DNA of 20,884 nucleotides from Planctomycetales bacterium 4484_123 (GTDB lineage: Bacteria > Planctomycetota > Phycisphaerae > SM23-33): NCBI GenBank assembly GCA_002049885.1, contig MVCS01000037.1:1-20884 (forward strand), in the 5' to 3' direction. This document shows positions 7,881 through 15,033 of the stretch, in pieces (the first letter of the stretch is position 1; each line of letters starts with the position of its first letter). The notes under the pieces were generated by a model, which worked only from the letters and a program-made list of their open reading frames with translations, was not told the DNA's origin and ran no database searches. The position numbers were made by a program, and so were the translations under genes.

Positions 7881-7920
7881 ATCCCGGCCGGTATGGCCAA
7901 ATCCCGGCCGGTATGGCCAA
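7881..7920. repeat. Two exact tandem copies of a 20-bp unit
   Basis: ATCCCGGCCGGTATGGCCAA occurs twice with no gap (7881-7900, 7901-7920), one base from the inverted repeat at 7853-7879. Each copy contains the palindromes CCGGCCGG and TGGCCA. Seen directly. It could be a doubled binding site upstream of the aldolase gene, or a recent slippage duplication. Confidence 0.85.
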
Positions 7921-8021
7921 GGCAAACCGCGCCTTTTGCCCACGGAGCCATCCCGGGCGGGGTGGTGGGGTGGTATCGTTCCCCGGCCAGGCCGGGCTTG
8001 ATGGGTGGCGGCAACGGCCTC

Positions 8022-9752
8022 CTATCCCACGACCACGGCGGTGTACTTGCCGACCTCCGGCAGGGTGAAGCTCAGGCCGTTCTCGGCCCTTATGTCCCGG
8101 GCCTGCTCCGAGCCGGCTCCCAGCGGCAGGACCTGCTTGACTGAGCCTCTCAGGTGTGCACCCGGGGTCAGGTGGATGGCCACGTCCCTGGCGGGCTGGT
8201 CGGCGTAGTTCAGGACGTGGACGACCAGGCCGGCCTTGGCGGCCATGACGTTGACGGCCACGCCGGCGGGTGCGTCCACCTCAATTATCGGGTCGGCCAG
8301 GTGGGCCTTGACGTCATCGGCCAGTGCCTTTGCCGCCGGGCCGGTGGGCTCGGCCTCTATCTCCAGTTCCAGGGCGCCGGGGTAGAAGATGGACGTTCCC
8401 TTGCCGAAGCTGTTCTCGACGCGGCGGGGGAGATGCCGAACACGTCGGCCAGGCCGTAGTCGTCGCGGCGGGCCCAGTTGGCGTCGTACAGGCTGCTGGC
8501 GTTGGTGGCGATGAGGGTCCCGCCGGCGGCGACGAAGTCGCGCAGACGCTGGCAGTCGGCGTCGGAGAGGAACAGGATGCTGCGCAGCACCAGCACGTCG
8601 TAGAGACTCAGGTCGAAGGCCCCCAGCCGGTGCAGCGGGATGGCGTCGTAGAGGATGTGGTGCCGGACGAAGTTGTCGAACCAGCCGGCACGCTTGTTGA
8701 TGTAGTTCATCTCGGCACACAGCAGGCCCACGCGGGCGAGGCTCTGGGCGTCTTCGTAGAGGGCGGGGTTGGCTTCCAGGAAGGCGTTGGTGGCGCAGCA
8801 GGTCCTTTTCGGCGTCGTAGTGGGCCGGGTCGTTGTCTTCCGAGAGGGGCATGTTGGCCGAGTCGTAGATGTGCTGGCAGAGGTGGCCGTTGTTGGACCA
8901 GATCACGTCGGGCCTGATTGACTGGGCGAAGGCCTTTAGCTCTTCGAGGATGTCCAGCACGCTGAGGTAGCGGAAGAGGTTCTTGGCCAGGTGCACGCGG
9001 TAGTCGGGGTGGGACAGCGGGATCCAGTCGAAGACCACCTCACGCGCCGAGCGCAGGTCGCGCTGCGAGACCGGCTCGGGCGGCAGGGGCGCGGGGATGT
9101 CGCAGGCCCGGCCCAGTCGCTCGGCGGTGAACTGGCGGAACTTCTCCTGGCAGATGTCGCAGTGGCACTTGCTGAAGTTGTTGTCCCAGAAGAACCCGTC
9201 GGCCCCGGCCTCCAGGGCAGCCCGGATGCGGCGCTTCTGGTATTCGCGCCAGTGCGGGTTGTTGACGCACATCATGTAGCGGGTGACGAGCTGGCCGTCG
9301 TAGCCGATGCCGCCGTAGGGTACCGGCTCGCCGTCGGGGCCGACCTGGCGCCAAGACTCGCACTCCGGCACGGTGCGGAACATCTCCTGCCAGAAGCAGT
9401 TCGTCAGCGAGATGTACACCAGCACGTGCATGCCGCGCTGGTGGAACTCGGCGATGCGCTTGCGGACGATGTCCCAATGGTAGCGGTCGTTTTCGATGGA
9501 CCAGCCGGTGGACCAGACCAGGCAGCCGGCGTTGGCCCCCTGTTGGGCCATCTGCTCGGCCTTGTTGATGTCATACTCGCGGATTCGCCGGTGGAGGTAC
9601 TCCAGCGAGTAGTTCGCCCGCCGCCACCAGTAGCTCATGATGGCCTTGGCCACCTCCGAGGGGCCGGCGTAGTCGAAACAGATTCGCAGGTTCTGGACCT
9701 TGGCCCATTGGGGCACGTCGGCCCCGACGCCGCCTTGATTGGTTATGGCCAC
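8022..9752 (-). CDS. Glycoside-hydrolase-like protein, reading frame disrupted at two sites
   Basis: The N-terminal 300 residues resemble TIM-barrel glycoside-hydrolase-like proteins: GCLVWSTGWSIEND, a conserved GADGFFWDNNFSKCHCDICQ (in relatives an acidic barrel-end motif followed by a Cys cluster) and IRPDVIWSNNGH. A middle segment reads as a beta-galactosidase-trimerisation/GATase-like domain, and the C-terminus as a small beta domain. The open frame stays open, but between about 8795 and 8428 its product is Arg/Pro-rich nonsense; the real sequence (CAEMNYINKRAGWFDNFVRH, YDVLVLRSILFLSDADCQRL, FVAAGGTLIATNASSLYD) is in the next frame. An extra C near 8795 and a lost base in the G-run 8426-8430 explain both switches. 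The start is GTG at 9752 with AAAGGA eight bases upstream. It is 51 bases downstream of the oxidoreductase gene and probably co-transcribed. Substrate unknown. Confidence 0.72.
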   Translation of the reverse strand: MAITNQGGVGADVPQWAKVQNLRICFDYAGPSEVAKAIMSYWWRRANYSLEYLHRRIREYDINKAEQMAQQGANAGCLVWSTGWSIENDRYHWDIVRKRIAEFHQRGMHVLVYISLTNCFWQEMFRTVPECESWRQVGPDGEPVPYGGIGYDGQLVTRYMMCVNNPHWREYQKRRIRAALEAGADGFFWDNNFSKCHCDICQEKFRQFTAERLGRACDIPAPLPPEPVSQRDLRSAREVVFDWIPLSHPDYRVHLAKNLFRYLSVLDILEELKAFAQSIRPDVIWSNNGHLCQHIYDSANMPLSEDNDPAHYDAEKDLLRHQRLPGSQPRPLRRRPEPRPRGPAVCRDELHQQACRLVRQLRPAPHPLRRHPAAPAGGLRPESLRRAGAAQHPVPLRRRLPASARLRRRRRDPHRHQRQQPVRRQLGPPRRLRPGRRVRHLPRRVENSFGKGTSIFYPGALELEIEAEPTGPAAKALADDVKAHLADPIIEVDAPAGVAVNVMAAKAGLVVHVLNYADQPARDVAIHLTPGAHLRGSVKQVLPLGAGSEQARDIRAENGLSFTLPEVGKYTAVVVG

Positions 9753-9803
9753 GGCTGGTGTCCTTTCGTCTTTCCGGCCCCGTCGGGCCGATGTGCTGCG
9801 GAG

Positions 9804-10844
9804 TTACCGGATACGGAGTTCCCTGTTGACCTCGGAGGATCTGTAGATGGCGTCGATGATCTTCTGCACCCACAGCGCCTGCTCGCCGGGCACGGGGACG
9901 GCCTTGCCGTTGACCACGGCGTCCACGAAGGCCATGACCTCGGCGTGGTGGGCGTCCACGCGCTTCACGTCGTTGGGGGTGCAGTCCACCAGGTGCCCGC
10001 CCATCTCGACCTGCACCTTCAGCGGCCCGGTGGCCACCCCGCCCTTGTCCCCGACCACGTGGGCGCCGAGGACGTCCTCGGGCAGGTTCACGCAAAAGGC
10101 GGACTCCACCGTCATGGTCGCCCCGTTGTCGAAGCGGATCAGGGCGACGGCGAAATCCTCCACGTCGTAGGTCTTCCAGTCCCAGGGCCCGAACCGCCCC
10201 ACGTGGCCGGGCTTGTCCCCGATGGTGCGGTAGGTCTTGCCGGCCACGGCCACCGGCTTGGGGCAGCCCATGAGATACCAGGTGAGGTCAATGGCGTGGA
10301 CGCCGATGTCGATCAGCGGCCCGCCGCCCTGGAGCTTCTTCTGGCCGAAGACCCCCCAACTGGGCACGCCGCGGCGGCGTATGGAGAGGCTGCGGGCGTA
10401 GTACGGCTTGCCGATCAGGCCTTCCTCCACCACCTTCTTGGCGTACTGGGCCTCCGCGCTGAAACGCATGTGCAGGCCGATCTGCAGCTTCTTGCGGGCC
10501 TTCTTGGCCGCCGCCACCATCTGCTGGCCCTCGCGGGCGTTCATGGCGATGGGCTTTTCGCACAGAACGTGCTTGCCCGCACGCAGGGCCTTCAACGTCG
10601 AGCCCTTGTGGTCGTAATTGGGCGTACAGATGCTAACGGCCTGGATCTCTCTGAGCTTCAGCAGCTCGTCGGCCGAGTCGAACCAGTAGGGCACGTCGAA
10701 CTGCTCAGCGCGTTGCTTGGCCCGGGCCGGGTCGATGTCGCAGACGGCCAGGACCTCCGAGTAGGGAGACTTCTGGTAGCCCTCCAGGTGCACTCGGGAG
10801 ATGCCTCCGGAGCCTATGACACCGACCTTGATAGTTCTGGGCAT
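9804..10844 (-). CDS. Gfo/Idh/MocA-family NAD(P)-dependent oxidoreductase
   Basis: The 346-residue protein has an N-terminal Rossmann fold (VGVIGSGGISRVHLEGY, residues 7-23; VLAVCDIDPARA, with Asp36 suggesting NAD preference), the family motif CEKPIAMN (Lys97), and the C-terminal alpha/beta domain with GGGPLIDIGVHAIDLTWYLMG (Asp179 and His183 as likely catalytic residues). Such enzymes oxidise or reduce sugars, inositols and their derivatives, and in planctomycetes often sit with glycan-degradation genes. Here the next gene downstream is a glycoside-hydrolase-like protein, which suggests a shared sugar pathway. Substrate cannot be assigned. AAAGG lies eight bases before the ATG. The 189-base gap to the upstream GGDEF gene suggests it has its own promoter. 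Confidence 0.92.
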   Translation of the reverse strand: MPRTIKVGVIGSGGISRVHLEGYQKSPYSEVLAVCDIDPARAKQRAEQFDVPYWFDSADELLKLREIQAVSICTPNYDHKGSTLKALRAGKHVLCEKPIAMNAREGQQMVAAAKKARKKLQIGLHMRFSAEAQYAKKVVEEGLIGKPYYARSLSIRRRGVPSWGVFGQKKLQGGGPLIDIGVHAIDLTWYLMGCPKPVAVAGKTYRTIGDKPGHVGRFGPWDWKTYDVEDFAVALIRFDNGATMTVESAFCVNLPEDVLGAHVVGDKGGVATGPLKVQVEMGGHLVDCTPNDVKRVDAHHAEVMAFVDAVVNGKAVPVPGEQALWVQKIIDAIYRSSEVNRELRIR

Positions 10845-11033
10845 GGCCGCAAACCTTTCGCTGCCTTGGCCGTTTGCATGGGGCCCTGCCGGCCCCCGCG
10901 CTGTCCAATGGGGGCGGATTCTACGCCGGGGACGGTCCGGCCGGCAAGGCGCGGGCGGAGTTTTTGGGCCCGGGACAATCCCGGCGGAAAGAGATGACGC
11001 CGGCCTCCTCGACCTCCGCGCCGCGGAAGCCGC

Positions 11034-13262
11034 TCAGGCGCCCCCGGGGGAAGATGAGGCTGCCATCTCCGCAAGGTGCTCGTCGTCGATTCCCTCGGCC
11101 TCGATGGCAGCCAGGAAGGCATCGACCACAGCCGGGTCGAACTGGGTGCCTCGACCCCGGCGCAGCTCCTCCAGGGCCTCGGCCACGGACTTGCCGCCGC
11201 GATAGACCCGGCTGGAGGTCATGGCGTCGAAGGCGTCGGCCACCGAGAGGATGCGCGCCGCCAACGGGATGGACGAGCCGCTGAGGCCTTCAGGATATCC
11301 GCTGCCGTCGTAGCGCTCGTGGTGGTATCGCACCGCCGGGATTTCCTGATCCAGGAAGGCCATCCCCTCCATGATGCGTACGGACATCACGGGGTGCTGG
11401 CGGACCAGCGCCCACTCCGCATCGGTGAGCCCTCCTTCCTTCAGCAACACGCTGTCGGGCAGGCCGATCTTGCCGATGTCGTGCAGCATGGCGGCCCGGG
11501 CGATGTGCTCCAGGGCGCGCTCCGGCAGTTGCATCTGGCGGGCGATCATCGAGGCGTAGCGGCGCACCTTGGCGGAGTGGTTGGCGGTGTGAATGTCGCG
11601 GGCCTCCAGGGCTGAGATGAGTCCGCCGATGGCATCCACGAACAACCGCTTGAACTTCGCGTCCAGCCGGGCCAGCTCCTGGCATAGACTGTCCACTCGC
11701 TCCTGCGATGCCTCCGGCGTCTTCTGGTCGGGCTGGCACTCCGGGTCCCCCGCCCGGCAGATGCGGTTGCGCCCGGCCCGCTTGGCCGCGTATAGCGCCT
11801 GGTCGGCCAGGTTGAAAAAGGCCTCCGGGTTGTCGGCACCCGGGACGGTCATGTCCACCACGCCGATGGAGGTCGTCAGCGTCATCTCCACGCCCTCGCG
11901 CCCCACGGCCTGCTGGCCCAGACAGGTGCGGATGCGCTCGGCCACCCTGGCGGCGTTCTCGCCGGTGGTCTCGGGCATGAGCACCGCGAACTCGTCTCCC
12001 CCCAGCCTGGCCACGGTGTCGGTGGCCCGGATGTTCTCCGTGATGACCCGCGCGAAAAGCTTGAGGATCTCGTCGCCCGCCTGGTGTCCGAAGGCGTCGT
12101 TGGCGGCCTTGAAGAAGTCGATGTCCATCACCGCCAACGCCAGGGGCCGGCTGTAACGGCGGGCCCGCTGGAACTCCTCGGTGAAGATCTGCTGGAAGTG
12201 CCGGCGATTGTTCACGCCGGTGAGGGCGTCCGTCCGCGAGACCTCCTCCACGTGGCGCAGCAGCTCCTCGAACTCCTCGGCCAGGGCCAGGGCCTCGCCC
12301 CGCAACTCGGCCGACAGCGACTCCACCTCCTGGCCCGCCCGCAGCCGCCTCACCCGCCTCAGCAGGCTGGCCGTGGGACGCGATACCAGCACGTGGATGA
12401 CGGTCACCATGAGCATGGCGAAGCCAATGGCCCACAGCAGGGTGATGGTGACCGCCCGCTCAAAGGCCCGCAGCCGGCGATGTGTGTCCCCGGCGTCGCC
12501 CTCCACGACCAGGTTGCCCACCGGCGAGCCGAACGAGTCGTGCAGCACCTGGAAGCCCATCAGCGTGGTCTCGTCCCTCCGCCAGACCGCCTGGCCGAAG
12601 CGGGGCACCGTTACCCCCGGCGGGCCCGAGCTTGCAGGTTGCAGGGCGATGTTCACTCCCACCGCTGCCGACAGCTCCGCGAGCAACGGCTCGTCCAGGG
12701 GCCGCATGGTCACCACGTACCCCAGCCGCTCGCTCCCGGTCGGCCCGGTCACTTCGCACCGGGCGAACATGACCAGCCCCCAGGGCGTGTTTGCCACGCC
12801 TGAGATCCGCCTCGCCGCCGGGCTCAGGCGGAAGGCCGACAGGTCGCGGAGGTCCTCTCCGGGGCGGGGGAGGTCTGTTCGGACCAGCCGGCCACCGGGG
12901 CCGACCCGCCAGGCCGAGATCAACTCCTTGCGCCGATTGCATACCAGCACGCTGTGAATACGCCGGTCCGGCAGTTGGCATGCGCCGGCGTCCCATCGGC
13001 TGGCACTTCCGCCCAGACAGTGGCCCTTCACCTCGGCTCGACTGGCCCAGCACGCCGTTATCCGCAACATCTCGCCGCGGGCGCTGCGGAGCGCCTGATT
13101 GGCCAGTCGAAGCCACTCCGCGACCGCCCTGACCTCGGTCTGTCGAGCTTGCCTGAGGAGGCTCGGCTGGAGGTAGGCGATGTGCAGCAGCCCGATGCCG
13201 CCGGCCCAGGCAATGGCCACGGCGGCAAGGATGTACGATGACCTCACGAATCGCGCTTGCAT
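11034..13262 (-). CDS. Membrane GGDEF + HD-GYP dual c-di-GMP protein
   Basis: The 742-residue sensor has a membrane helix (about 9-30), a periplasmic domain (31-265; CHASE4-like by layout), a second helix (about 271-293) and a HAMP-like/coiled linker (294-340). A diguanylate cyclase domain follows with RLGGDEF (GGDEF at 421-425) and an RxxD product-inhibition site (RATD, 412-415) exactly five residues before it. An HD-GYP phosphodiesterase domain comes last, with HTANHS (558-563), HDIGK (594-598), HPVMS and HHERYDGSGYP (647-657). All catalytic motifs look intact, so it could both make and degrade c-di-GMP, with the periplasmic domain deciding the balance. The ATG at 13262 gives a sensible N-terminus, though the Shine-Dalgarno is weak. 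c-di-GMP commonly controls surface structures, and an envelope-protein cluster lies just to the right. Confidence 0.93.
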   Translation of the reverse strand: MQARFVRSSYILAAVAIAWAGGIGLLHIAYLQPSLLRQARQTEVRAVAEWLRLANQALRSARGEMLRITACWASRAEVKGHCLGGSASRWDAGACQLPDRRIHSVLVCNRRKELISAWRVGPGGRLVRTDLPRPGEDLRDLSAFRLSPAARRISGVANTPWGLVMFARCEVTGPTGSERLGYVVTMRPLDEPLLAELSAAVGVNIALQPASSGPPGVTVPRFGQAVWRRDETTLMGFQVLHDSFGSPVGNLVVEGDAGDTHRRLRAFERAVTITLLWAIGFAMLMVTVIHVLVSRPTASLLRRVRRLRAGQEVESLSAELRGEALALAEEFEELLRHVEEVSRTDALTGVNNRRHFQQIFTEEFQRARRYSRPLALAVMDIDFFKAANDAFGHQAGDEILKLFARVITENIRATDTVARLGGDEFAVLMPETTGENAARVAERIRTCLGQQAVGREGVEMTLTTSIGVVDMTVPGADNPEAFFNLADQALYAAKRAGRNRICRAGDPECQPDQKTPEASQERVDSLCQELARLDAKFKRLFVDAIGGLISALEARDIHTANHSAKVRRYASMIARQMQLPERALEHIARAAMLHDIGKIGLPDSVLLKEGGLTDAEWALVRQHPVMSVRIMEGMAFLDQEIPAVRYHHERYDGSGYPEGLSGSSIPLAARILSVADAFDAMTSSRVYRGGKSVAEALEELRRGRGTQFDPAVVDAFLAAIEAEGIDDEHLAEMAASSSPGGA

Positions 13263-13589
13263 GATTCAGTTGTGGCTACACCGGTGCCCGTTGACGCAAT
13301 GGCTGGAGACCACCTGCCCGCAGCAGGAGGTACCGCCGCGCGGAACGGACTGTGCCGACACGCGATATGTCTCGGCGAAAGGGAACTATGTGTTTAGCAC
13401 TAAAAGTCTTGCATCCTGGCAAGTCGCCCGGATACTCGCCTGGTCCACCAGCCGGCCCGGCCGGCCGCTGTGGTGCCCGGTCTGGCAGGCCACGGAGGTC
13501 GTCCTGGCGCACCTGCCCCGCCGTCGCTGCCCTGGTAGGAAGGTGGGGAGGCCTCCGCCGTCCCGGTGGCAGGGCCGGGTCGCTTGCGC
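13263..13589. other. Intergenic region, no gene seen
   Basis: This gap separates the divergent c-di-GMP gene and the tRNA. Open frames in it are Arg/Pro/Gly-rich and show no family pattern. The only structure seen is a small AT-rich palindrome, TTTAG-CA-CTAAA (13393-13404), which could be an operator for the minus-strand gene about 130 bases away. Confidence 0.4.
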
Positions 13590-13617
13590 TTGACTTGCTG
13601 GCCCGCAGGCGTATGAT
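13590..13617 (+). promoter_or_regulatory. Promoter of the tRNA-Arg gene
   Basis: TTGACT (13590-13595), 16 bases, then TATGAT (13612-13617): five of six matches in each box with good spacing. It predicts a start near 13624, about seven bases before the mature tRNA 5' end, the usual layout for a single tRNA gene. Confidence 0.7.
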
Positions 13618-13630
13618 ACATCTGGACGCT

Positions 13631-13704
<74 letters not shown>

Positions 13705-13850
13705 ATGTTGCTGGCCGACGGCTCGGTGGCTCGAAAGGCCCCCCGAACGGGCCAAACGTTGCCACCGGGGGATGTCAGTCCTTGCGTGCAGATTCATCCG
13801 ACCTCCAGGTTGTGGGTGAACGTGCAAGTGGGACGTGCCGCGTAGGGCTG

Positions 13851-13885
13851 GCCCCAGCGTACAGCATAAGGTGATTAGCTGGGGC
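13851..13885. repeat. 8-bp perfect inverted repeat (stem-loop)
   Basis: GCCCCAGC (13851-13858) pairs with GCTGGGGC (13878-13885) around a 19-base loop. It lies between the tRNA and the next promoter and might end the tRNA transcript, but no T-run follows on the plus strand. Confidence 0.45.
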
Positions 13886-13950
13886 TCGCCTAGGCGACGC
13901 ACCTTACATTCGTATGCGTATGCAATTGTGAAAATTTGCGGCTTTTGTTC

Positions 13951-13979
13951 TTGACAGCCGTTGCCCTGGGGGATAGAAT
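13951..13979 (+). promoter_or_regulatory. Near-consensus sigma70-type promoter
   Basis: TTGACA (13951-13956, perfect -35), 17 bases, then TAGAAT (13974-13979, five of six). It is in a locally AT-rich patch of GC-rich DNA. It would start RNA near 13986 and drive the dockerin/PEP-CTERM gene and probably the coupled gene behind it. Confidence 0.75.
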
Positions 13980-14086
13980 TCTGCGGAAGTGACCCGGGGA
14001 TCCGGGGTGGTGCCTAGCGCACGGACGTGCCTACGAGTGGCTAGCGGATGGGGTGTTGCGCCTGGTGAGAGGTGGGTCTGACCGTT

Positions 14087-14134
14087 GCGAAAGGCGTGGT
14101 ACCCGCGCGAAAGGACGCTTGTAGTGGAGAAAGG
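14087..14134 (+). repeat. Three G(C/A)GAAAGG motifs at exact 20-base intervals
   Basis: GAAAGG begins at 14089, 14109 and 14129, preceded by GC, GC and GA. The bases between are not conserved, so this is a phased motif rather than a tandem duplication. It lies in the predicted leader of the PEP-CTERM gene. Function unknown. Confidence 0.6.
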
Positions 14135-14316
14135 GGAAATAGCCGGGCCTGGCGCGCTGTGAAGTTTGCCTTCACTGTCTGGTGGGCGGCGAAGGCGGGG
14201 GCGAGTCAGGCGGTGGGGTACGGCCTGCCGGAGTTTGGAAGGGTTTGGTTCTGGCTGCAATGGAGGTTACCCCGGCGGGGCGGCGGACGAGTCCCTCTTT
14301 GGCCCTGGGGAAGACA

Positions 14317-15033
14317 ATGCGTGGCTACGTTTCTGGCTGCACGGTTGTGTTGGTCGCCATCTTTCTGGTCCAGCCAGTAGGTGCCGGGCAGTGGTACGTG
14401 CCTATCCAAGAGCAGGTGCCCGGGGGGTTCGACCACATCCAGATTCGGATGGCTTACCCCTACCAGTTCGATTCCCCGGCGATGTCGGCCTTTGTGGGTC
14501 CTTCGCCCGTGGGTGAGCAGTGGGCCCAGACGTTCCTGAACGAATCCCACGTCTTTGCCACCGCCGATGGTCCCAACCCCGGGAGTGAGACCATCAGTTT
14601 CGCGGTTTGGGTTGTGGGCGACCGGCAGGTGGACCGTCCGGCGTTTCACTATCAGGCATACCGCGGCCAGACGCTCGTGGACACTGCTGACATCATCTGC
14701 TGGGGCCCGGGTGAGCTGGACTGGATGGTAGCCCCGGGCACGTGGAAGATACGCCGTCCCGTGCCTCCGTGGATTCCCGGCGACGCCAACCGGGACTGCG
14801 AGGTCGGCATCGCCGACGTGGGCATCCTCGCGGACAATTACGGGCGGACCGGGGCCGACTGGGGAGACGGGGACTTCACCGGCGACGGCCTGGTCGGCAT
14901 CGCCGACCTGGGCGTGCTGGCTGACAACTACGGCACGGGCCCGATCGTCGCTGACCAGCCCCTGCCCGAGCCGGGGACACTGATGTTGGTGGCCATGGGT
15001 CTGGCTGCTGTCTTGAGGAGGCCAGGGAGGTGA
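14317..15033 (+). CDS. Secreted dockerin-like / PEP-CTERM protein
   Basis: The 238-residue protein begins with a signal peptide (MRGYVSGCTVVLVAIFLVQP, ending near VGAG), continues with a unique beta-rich domain of about 120 residues, then a dockerin-type pair of Ca-binding repeats (GDANRDCEVGIADVGILADN from 155; GDFTGDGLVGIADLGVLADN from 185), and ends with a PEP-CTERM anchor (PLPEP at 215-219, hydrophobic helix, then RRPGR). PEP-CTERM tails are recognised and cut by an exosortase, and the protein is sent to the cell surface. Dockerin-like repeats in planctomycetes may hold protein partners or stabilise the domain. The ATG at 14317 is chosen over frames open upstream because of the signal peptide and GGGGAAG just before it. 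Its stop overlaps the next gene's start (GTGA). The N-terminal domain is not recognised. Confidence 0.85.
   Translation: MRGYVSGCTVVLVAIFLVQPVGAGQWYVPIQEQVPGGFDHIQIRMAYPYQFDSPAMSAFVGPSPVGEQWAQTFLNESHVFATADGPNPGSETISFAVWVVGDRQVDRPAFHYQAYRGQTLVDTADIICWGPGELDWMVAPGTWKIRRPVPPWIPGDANRDCEVGIADVGILADNYGRTGADWGDGDFTGDGLVGIADLGVLADNYGTGPIVADQPLPEPGTLMLVAMGLAAVLRRPGR

Larger units (their letters stand above)
13705..14316 (+). other. Long non-coding region and leader before the PEP-CTERM gene
   Basis: About 610 bases without a convincing gene: frames through it give low-complexity Gly/Arg/Pro products. It holds a stem-loop (13851-13885), a perfect 10-bp palindrome CGCCTAGGCG (13887-13896), a strong promoter (13951-13979), and a predicted leader of about 330 bases with a 20-base periodic GAAAGG motif. 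I tried to match the leader to c-di-GMP riboswitch consensus and could not. Confidence 0.5.

Noticed and set aside
10970..10984. Hairpin CCGGGA-CAA-TCCCGG between the GGDEF and Gfo genes
   Set aside because: Considered as a terminator for the minus-strand GGDEF gene, but on that strand it is followed by A residues rather than a U-run.
8991..10997. 668-codon plus-strand ORF
   Set aside because: It lies antisense to the GH-like and Gfo/Idh/MocA genes, whose minus-strand motifs are unambiguous.
13986..14060. Possible c-di-GMP (GEMM) riboswitch in the leader, suggested by GTGGCTAGCGGATGGGG
   Set aside because: The GCAAACC and GGACGCAAAGCC core elements are absent, so the resemblance is too weak.
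13904..14260. 118-codon minus-strand ORF in the region before the PEP-CTERM gene
   Set aside because: Low-complexity Arg/Pro/Ser translation, no Shine-Dalgarno support, and it lies across a strong plus-strand promoter.
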